From the NCBI RefSeq assembly GCF_017161445.1, contig NZ_CP071060.1:3410001-3474000 (forward strand): 64,000 nt of DNA, given 5' to 3'. A program made the position numbers and the translations under genes. The notes under the pieces are model-generated. The model made no database searches and was not told the DNA's origin. It saw only the letters and a program-made list of their open reading frames with translations. The stretch comes from Niveibacterium microcysteis. Its GTDB lineage: Bacteria; Pseudomonadota; Gammaproteobacteria; Burkholderiales; Rhodocyclaceae. Below, piece by piece: positions 58,471 through 64,000 of the stretch; position 1 is the stretch's first letter; each line of letters begins with the position of its first letter.

Positions 58471-59803
58471 TCCAGAGCGGCCAAAGGCGCCCGGCACTCC
58501 GGGCGCCGTGCCGCTTGTCGAACACTTTCGCTTGCGCCTGGCCCGGCTTACACAGCCCGGCCAAACCCTCACCGCCGCATTCAGTGGCGGGCTTGATTCC
58601 ACCGTACTGCTGCATCTGCTCGCACGCTGGGCGCCCACGCTCGGGCTCACGCTGCGCGCCGCCCATGTGCATCACGGCCTGCAAGCCAGCGCCGACGCAT
58701 GGGCCGCGCACTGCGGCGACGTTTGCGACAGGCTGGGCGTGCCGCTGACGACCCTGCGAGTCAAGGTCGATACCACACAGGGCATCGGCATCGAGGCCGC
58801 AGCCCGCGCAGCCCGCCACGCCGCGCTGCGCGAACTCGGCGGCGACTGGCTGGTGCTAGCACACCATCGCGGCGACCAAGCCGAGACCCTGCTGCACCGC
58901 CTGAGCCGCGGCTCAGGCGTACACGGCGCCGCCGCGATGCGCGAAGCGGATCAGCGCGGCGGCCCGCCCGGCCTTCTGCGTCCGCTGCTCGACACCCCGC
59001 GTTCCGAACTGCTCGCCTGGGCGCAAGCGGAGCAACTCTGCTGGATTGAAGACCCGAGCAACGCCGACACGCACTTCAGCCGCAATTTCATCCGCCATGC
59101 ACTCCTCGCCCCGCTGAGCACCCGCTTTCCCGGAGCCGAGGCGGCACTCGCGCGGGCGGCGGGGCATTTCGATGAAGCTGCCGGCCTGCTCGACGAACTC
59201 GCCGCCATCGACCACGCGCATGTTGCAAGCACTCGCGGCGCATCGCGCGCGGCTCTGCTCTCCCTGAGCGATGCGCGCCTGCGCAACCTGCTGCGCGCGC
59301 GGCTTGCCGCACAGGGTTACGCAGCCCCCGACACCGATCAACTCACCGAAGCGCTGCGCCAGTTGCGCTGCGCAACGAGCCCCTGGCGTGCCGGTTTTGG
59401 CGCCTGGGCATTGTGTGTCGAAGACGATGACGTCTGGTTCGAGCGCGCGCCCGTACCCCATGCCGGCCCGGATTGCGTCTGGCAGGGTGAGGCGCTGCTG
59501 CATTGGGGTTGCGTCGAGTTGCACTTCGAGCAAACGAGCACGGCGGGCCTACAGCTGACACCCGGCGACCTGACGCTCTCGGCGCGCCGTGGCGGCGAAC
59601 GTCTGCGGCCGCACGCAGCGCGCCCGGCGCGCGACCTGAAAACCCTGGGCCGCGACGCGGGCGTGCCGCCATGGTGGCGCACAGCCTTGCCGGTGTTCCG
59701 CCAAGCGGGCCAAGTGGTCGGTTGGGGTGAAATATGGGACGCCGGTCTGCGCGGCAGTGACGGATGGCACATCACGATTCGCCGCCCCAACGCAAAATTC
59801 TGA
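58463..59803 (+). CDS. tilS: tRNA(Ile)-lysidine synthase
   Basis: A 446-residue enzyme that changes C34 of tRNA-Ile(CAU) to lysidine, so that it reads AUA. The PP-loop '[16 protein letters not shown]' is at about residue 37, and '[34 protein letters not shown]' (in pieces) has the HHxxDQxET motif. '[18 protein letters not shown]' and '[22 protein letters not shown]' (in pieces) follow, and then the C-terminal TilS domain. The TTG start overlaps the end of accA and has AAGGAG eight bases before it. The accA-tilS link is seen in many proteobacteria. Confidence 0.95.
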
Positions 59804-59910
59804 TTCGGCGGGAAGGCTGAGGCTGTCAGGGCATCGCTACCCGTCTATCATTCAAGGTTTTCCGGCCCCCGCCGGTCCAATACGACTACACCGAAAGGCC
59901 AGGTATCCCG

Positions 59911-61020
59911 ATGGAAACGCGCTACCGGATCACATTCCGGGGTGAAGTGCTCGATGGACATGTCCGCGAACAGGTCATGCAGACCGCCGCCGAGCGGCTT
60001 GGCGCCACGATCGAACAAGCCGGCCTGATGTTCTCCGGGCGCCTTGCGGTGTTGAAGAAGGGGCTCGACCCGGTCAGCGCCCAGCGCTACGTCGCCGTGC
60101 TCGCGCGCATCGGCATGAAGGCCTACGCAGAGCCGATGCCCGATGCCACCGTGGCCCCCGCACCCGCACCGGCCGCGCAAGCCCCAGTCGCCGCAGCGGC
60201 AGAACCGGTGGTGACCGCTGCGCCTGTCGTCGCGCCTGCCGCCGCACCGGCGAGCGCCCCCAGCGCACCCGTCGCAGCGGCAACGCAACCCACCGATGTG
60301 CTGGCCCCGGTCAGCTTGCCGGATACGCTGACGCCGTCGTACATGAACACGCCGGAACCCGAACGCAGCGCCGGCATGGCCGAGCCTTTCGATCCGGAGC
60401 GTACCCACCTCGCCTCGCCGGCCTTGGTCGCTGAACCGCACCCGACCTTCGAACGAACCGAAGGGGTGCAGCAGAGCTTCGACGCGCGCCATGTCGATAC
60501 CGCAGACCATTCGGTGATGCCGACGATGATCGTGCCGCCGTCGGCGCGGCGTGCAGCGCCTGCGCAACCCGAAATCGCCGAGGCCCTCGCCGACATGCCG
60601 ACCGATGCGGCGGCCGAACACAGCATGGTCGCCACGTACCTGGAATCGATCCAGTCGCTCACGTCGGAACCACACGACGACGCGACCGACGACGAACCAC
60701 CACCCGTGCTGCCGGACGAGTATCGGCCGACGCCTCAGCGCGCTGCCGCACGCCTGCAGGATGTGCCGCGTCACGTTCCCGGCCCGGCGACGGTTACGCC
60801 GATCGCTCCGCCGCCGCGCGTCAACCGGCTGCCGGACCCGCCCACCGTCATGCCGAACCAGCATGCGGCGACGACCATCATGGTGATGGGGCCGGACAGC
60901 GATACGCCGGTGCCTTCGACGCCGGTCGGCGACGGTGGTGCCCGCGTCCGGCTGATCGCCACCCTACTGGGCGGCGCCGCAGTGGTCGCGCTGCTGGTCT
61001 GGTGGGTCTCGGTACGCTGA
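59911..61020 (+). CDS. Tail-anchored Ala/Pro-rich protein with small N-terminal domain
   Basis: A 369-residue protein. Residues about 1-76 form a compact domain ('YRITFRGEVLDGHVREQVMQT', 'MFSGRLAVLKKGLDPVSAQRYVAVLARIGMKAY'; pattern FSG-x-VLKKGLD). This pattern recurs at the start of various proteobacterial membrane proteins, but I know no defined function. Residues about 80-340 are an Ala/Pro/Asp/Glu-rich and probably disordered linker. A single C-terminal helix (about 348-366) then anchors it. AGGTAT before the ATG is a fair ribosome site. It lies alone between tilS and a bidirectional terminator. Confidence 0.75.
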   Translation: METRYRITFRGEVLDGHVREQVMQTAAERLGATIEQAGLMFSGRLAVLKKGLDPVSAQRYVAVLARIGMKAYAEPMPDATVAPAPAPAAQAPVAAAAEPVVTAAPVVAPAAAPASAPSAPVAAATQPTDVLAPVSLPDTLTPSYMNTPEPERSAGMAEPFDPERTHLASPALVAEPHPTFERTEGVQQSFDARHVDTADHSVMPTMIVPPSARRAAPAQPEIAEALADMPTDAAAEHSMVATYLESIQSLTSEPHDDATDDEPPPVLPDEYRPTPQRAAARLQDVPRHVPGPATVTPIAPPPRVNRLPDPPTVMPNQHAATTIMVMGPDSDTPVPSTPVGDGGARVRLIATLLGGAAVVALLVWWVSVR

Positions 61021-61033
61021 CCACCTCGCACCA

Positions 61034-61064
61034 AAACAAAACGCCGGCAGTGCCGGCGTTTTTT
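61034..61064. terminator. Bidirectional terminator between 59911-61020 and mrp
   Basis: ACGCCGGC/GCCGGCGT around AGT (61041-61059) has TTTTTC on the plus strand and TTTGTTTTGG on the minus strand. Confidence 0.85.
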
Positions 61065-61065
61065 C

Positions 61066-62157
61066 TTAGGTGTTCTGCACCACGATATTCGGAAATTTGA
61101 AGCGCATGTCGCGCTGACGCTCCGCAATCGAGATCGCCACCTTGCGTGCGATGCCGCGGTAGGCGTCGGCCAGCGGCCCGGTCGGGTCGGCCACCACGGT
61201 CGGCGAGCCCGAATCCGTCTGCTCGCGGATGCGGATATCCAGCGGCAGGCCACCAAGGAAGGGCACGCCGTAATCGGCACACATCTTCTCGCCACCACCG
61301 GCGCCAAAGATGTGTTCCTGGTGCCCGCAGTTCGAGCAGATGTGGATGCTCATGTTCTCGACGATGCCAAGGATCGGGATGCCGACCTTCTCGAACATCT
61401 TCAGGCCCTTGCGGGCATCGAGCAGCGCAATGTCCTGCGGGGTGGTAACGATCACCGCGCCGGTCACCGGCACGATCTGCGCCAGGGTGAGCTGGATGTC
61501 GCCGGTGCCCGGTGGCATGTCGATCACCAGGTAGTCGAGATCGTCCCAATTGGTATCCATCAGCAACTGGCGCAGCGCTTGCGTAGCCATCGGCCCACGC
61601 CACACCATCGGCTGCTCGACATCGACCAGGAAACCGATCGAATTCGCCTGCAGCCCGTGAGCCTGCAGCGGAATCATGGTCTTGCCGTCTTCACTCTCGG
61701 GCCGCGCATCGTTCAGACCCAGCATCTGAGGCTGGCTCGGGCCGTAGATATCGGCATCCAGAATGCCGACCCGCGCGCCTTCGCTGGCCAACGCCAACGC
61801 GAGGTTCACCGCCGTCGTGCTCTTGCCGACGCCGCCCTTGCCGGACGACACCGCGATGATGTTCTTCACGCCCGGCAACAGCTTCACGTTGCCCTGAACC
61901 GTGTGCGGCACGATGCGGCTGCTGACTTCCACTGCAACCGACTCGACGCCCGGCAGCGCCTTCACTGCGGTCTCGATTTGCGCACGGATCGCAGCGAACT
62001 GGCTGCTGGCCGGGTAACCAAGCTCGATCGTTACCTTGGCGCGGCCGCCATCGATCGATGCGGCCTTCACGGCCTTGGCTGCGGCGTAGGGTTTGCCGGT
62101 GTTAGGGTCGGTCAGGCTGCCGACGTGTTCGAGAAGCTGTTGCTGGCTGAGACTCAT
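61066..62157 (-). CDS. mrp: Mrp/ApbC family iron-sulfur cluster carrier ATPase
   Basis: A 363-residue P-loop protein of the Mrp/NBP35 family that holds and passes on Fe-S clusters. An N-terminal MIP18-like (DUF59) domain ('HVGSLTDPNTGKPYAAAKAV', about 10-85) is followed by the deviant Walker A 'SSGKGGVGKSTTAVNLALAL' at about residue 106. 'LDADIYGPSQPQMLGL', 'DYLVIDMPPGTGDIQLTL' and the cluster-binding CxxC 'HICSNCGHQEHIFG' follow. The start at 62157 is used; the open frame runs further upstream without homology. It diverges from metG, a common pairing. Confidence 0.95.
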   Translation of the reverse strand: MSLSQQQLLEHVGSLTDPNTGKPYAAAKAVKAASIDGGRAKVTIELGYPASSQFAAIRAQIETAVKALPGVESVAVEVSSRIVPHTVQGNVKLLPGVKNIIAVSSGKGGVGKSTTAVNLALALASEGARVGILDADIYGPSQPQMLGLNDARPESEDGKTMIPLQAHGLQANSIGFLVDVEQPMVWRGPMATQALRQLLMDTNWDDLDYLVIDMPPGTGDIQLTLAQIVPVTGAVIVTTPQDIALLDARKGLKMFEKVGIPILGIVENMSIHICSNCGHQEHIFGAGGGEKMCADYGVPFLGGLPLDIRIREQTDSGSPTVVADPTGPLADAYRGIARKVAISIAERQRDMRFKFPNIVVQNT

Positions 62158-62370
62158 CGATGCACTCGCTGGAAACGGAACAAACCCGGGCGCAAACCCG
62201 ACTGATTTGCTCAAGTTTATCACGGCTAAACGGGTGACTCCGCGCACTCGATCTCCAATAACCGCGTCGCTGCGGCCGCCGCGCAGCACAGACAAGCGCC
62301 GACGAGGGCGCTGACCTCGCGCATGAAACCCACGAATTCCAGTACTGGCGCGGCCGAAGCGCGCGCCGCT

Positions 62371-62379
62371 TGCTAGAAT
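62371..62379 (+). promoter_or_regulatory. Extended -10 promoter candidate of metG
   Basis: TGCTAGAAT, identical to the dnaX element, lies 30 bases before the metG ATG. No -35 match. Confidence 0.5.
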
Positions 62380-62409
62380 TCACGTTTTCCCCGCTGTCCC
62401 GGAACGCAC

Positions 62410-64000
62410 ATGACCGCGCCACATCGCAAGCTCTTCGTCACGACCGCCCTGCCCTACGCGAACGCCGCCTTCCATATCGGCCACATCATGGAATACACCC
62501 AGGCCGACATCTGGGTGCGGTATCAGCGAATGCGCGGTCACGAAGTGCACTTCGTCTGCGCGGACGATGCGCACGGCGCGCCGATCATGCTCAAGGCCGA
62601 GGCCGAGGGCATCACGCCGCAGGCGTTGGTCGCCGGCATTGCGGCTGGCCGCCCGCAGTACCTCGATGGCTTCCATATCCGCTTCGACAACTGGCACTCG
62701 ACCGATTCGCCGGAGAACGTCGAACTGTCGCAGGACATCTACGTGCGACTGCGCGAAGCGGGCTTCATCGACCGCAAGGTGATCGAGCAGTTCTTCGACC
62801 CGGTCAAGTCGATGTTCCTGCCCGACCGCTACATCAAGGGCGAGTGCCCGCGCTGTGGCGCGAAGGATCAGTACGGCGACAACTGCGAGAGCTGCGGTGC
62901 GGTGTACGCACCGACCGAGCTGAAGAACCCGTACTCGGCGCTCTCGGGCGCCACGCCGGTGATCAAGCAGTCGGAACACTTCTTTTTCCGCCTGTCGGAC
63001 CCGCGCTGCGTCGAGTTCCTGCGCGGCTGGACCCAGGACGGCCGGCTGCAGCCGCAGATCGCCAACAAGGCGAAGGAGTGGCTGGAGTCCGGTGACGGGC
63101 TCGCGGACTGGGACATCTCGCGCGACGAACCGTATTTCGGCATTCCGATCCCCGATGCGCCGGGCAAGTATTTCTATGTCTGGCTGGATGCGCCGATCGG
63201 TTACCTCGCGAGCCTGAAGAACCATTTCCACAAGCTCGGCGGTGACATGGCCGCCTTCCTCGCCGATAAGCAGACCGAACAGATCCACTTCATCGGCAAG
63301 GACATCGTCTACTTCCACTGCCTCTTCTGGCCCGCGATGCTGCATTTCGCCGGCACGCCTTACAAGGTGCCGAACAACGTCTTCGTGCATGGCTTCATGA
63401 CCGTGTCGGGCGAGAAGATGAGCAAGTCGCGCGGCACCGGCATCTCGCCGCTGCGCTACCTGGAACTCGGCATGAACGCCGAGTGGATGCGCTACTACAT
63501 CGCCGCCAAGCTCAACGCCAACGTCGAGGATGTGGATTTCACCTCCGAGGATTTCCTCGCCCGCGTCAATTCCGACCTGATCGGCAAGTACGTGAACATC
63601 GCCAGCCGCTGCGCCGGTTTCGTCACCAAACGCTTCGGCGGCAAGGTCTCGACCGAGTTCGGCACCGAGGGTGCCGCGCTGCTGTCGGCCATCGCCGCGG
63701 CAGCCGGCCCGGTCGGCGACTTCCTGGAAGGCCGTGAGTACTCGAAGGCGATCCGCGAAATCATGGCGCTGGCCGATCGCACCAACGAATACGTCAATGC
63801 CAATGCCCCGTGGGAACTGGCGAAGCAGGAAGGCCGCGAAGCGGACCTGCACCGCGTCTGCTCGGTGGCGCTGAACGCCTTCGCGCGCCTCACCCGCATG
63901 CTGGCGCCGGTGATGCCTGCCGTGGCGGGCAAGGTGGGCCGTCTGTTCAACTGCGATTTCTCGCGTTGGGACGACAGCAGCCTGCTGGCAACGATCAACC
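62410..64000 (+). CDS. metG: Methionyl-tRNA synthetase (3' end outside window)
   Basis: At least 530 residues of a class I synthetase that charges initiator and elongator tRNA-Met. The HIGH-type motif is '[12 protein letters not shown]' (about residue 20). A zinc-binding CP domain has '[18 protein letters not shown]' (about 139-156), and KMSKS is in '[12 protein letters not shown]' (about residue 336). An anticodon-binding helical domain follows with '[12 protein letters not shown]'. The four-cysteine zinc form is that of E. coli MetG. The last part, including any C-terminal tRNA-binding EMAP-like domain, is beyond base 64000. Confidence 0.97.
   Translation, partial: MTAPHRKLFVTTALPYANAAFHIGHIMEYTQADIWVRYQRMRGHEVHFVCADDAHGAPIMLKAEAEGITPQALVAGIAAGRPQYLDGFHIRFDNWHSTDSPENVELSQDIYVRLREAGFIDRKVIEQFFDPVKSMFLPDRYIKGECPRCGAKDQYGDNCESCGAVYAPTELKNPYSALSGATPVIKQSEHFFFRLSDPRCVEFLRGWTQDGRLQPQIANKAKEWLESGDGLADWDISRDEPYFGIPIPDAPGKYFYVWLDAPIGYLASLKNHFHKLGGDMAAFLADKQTEQIHFIGKDIVYFHCLFWPAMLHFAGTPYKVPNNVFVHGFMTVSGEKMSKSRGTGISPLRYLELGMNAEWMRYYIAAKLNANVEDVDFTSEDFLARVNSDLIGKYVNIASRCAGFVTKRFGGKVSTEFGTEGAALLSAIAAAAGPVGDFLEGREYSKAIREIMALADRTNEYVNANAPWELAKQEGREADLHRVCSVALNAFARLTRMLAPVMPAVAGKVGRLFNCDFSRWDDSSLLATIN

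Overview
The window is about 65% GC and almost entirely coding. It looks like a chromosomal core segment of a betaproteobacterium, most likely Rhodocyclales. The evidence is the order hfq-hflX-hflK-hflC-DUF2065-hisZ-purA and ndk-rlmN-pilW-rodZ-ispG-hisS-yfgM-bamB-der, the neighbours dnaX-ybaB-recR and accA-tilS, and the TRAP dicarboxylate system with a DctS/DctR-type regulator pair. The lineage is inferred from gene order and protein style, not from a search. No phage, insertion sequence, CRISPR array or rRNA operon was seen.

Layout. 1-5120 (minus): truncated giant AsmA/DUF748 protein, Gfo/Idh/MocA oxidoreductase, rhomboid protease. 5158-8570: recR, ybaB and dnaX, then the SRP 4.5S RNA gene (ffs) with its own terminator; a 67-codon exported ORF lies between on the plus strand. 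8699-12116: rlmB and rnr, with a tRNA-Leu(CAG) gene diverging from rnr. 12406-18656: purA, hisZ, DUF2065, hflC, hflK, hflX, hfq, a variant of the enterobacterial hfq super-operon. 18751-27820: der, bamB, yfgM, hisS, ispG, rodZ, pilW, rlmN, ndk, mostly overlapping or closely spaced, covering ribosome assembly, outer-membrane assembly, tRNA charging, isoprenoids, cell shape and pili.

28019-36318: a small periplasmic protein, then dctM-dctQ-dctP (TRAP transporter, minus) facing an HPP/CBS membrane protein, a PAS histidine kinase, a FixJ-like regulator and a translationally coupled zinc-ribbon protein (plus). A 16-bp palindrome lies in the divergent promoter region. 36333-39878: DUF2238 membrane protein, glutathione S-transferase, DUF4349 lipoprotein and two unknown exported proteins. 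39983-43854: dcd, a large PLP amino-acid decarboxylase with a terminator-like hairpin in its leader, and an OmpA-type lipoprotein.

44034-53876 is an export block on one strand: RND adaptor and pump, TolC-type outer-membrane protein, HlyD adaptor, two ABC-2 permeases with no ATPase gene, and a MarC protein. 53936-64000: DUF4337 protein, folA, thyA, a possible PilZ protein, accA, tilS, a tail-anchored Ala/Pro-rich protein, mrp, and metG truncated by the window end.

No clearly new defence or mobile system was found. The best leads are regulatory (the dct palindrome, the decarboxylase leader hairpin, an apparently leaderless dnaX, the overlapping rnr/tRNA promoters) and the ABC-2 export operon without an ATPase. 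All computations such as alignments, folding and searches remain to be done; statements of family membership rest on motifs read by eye.
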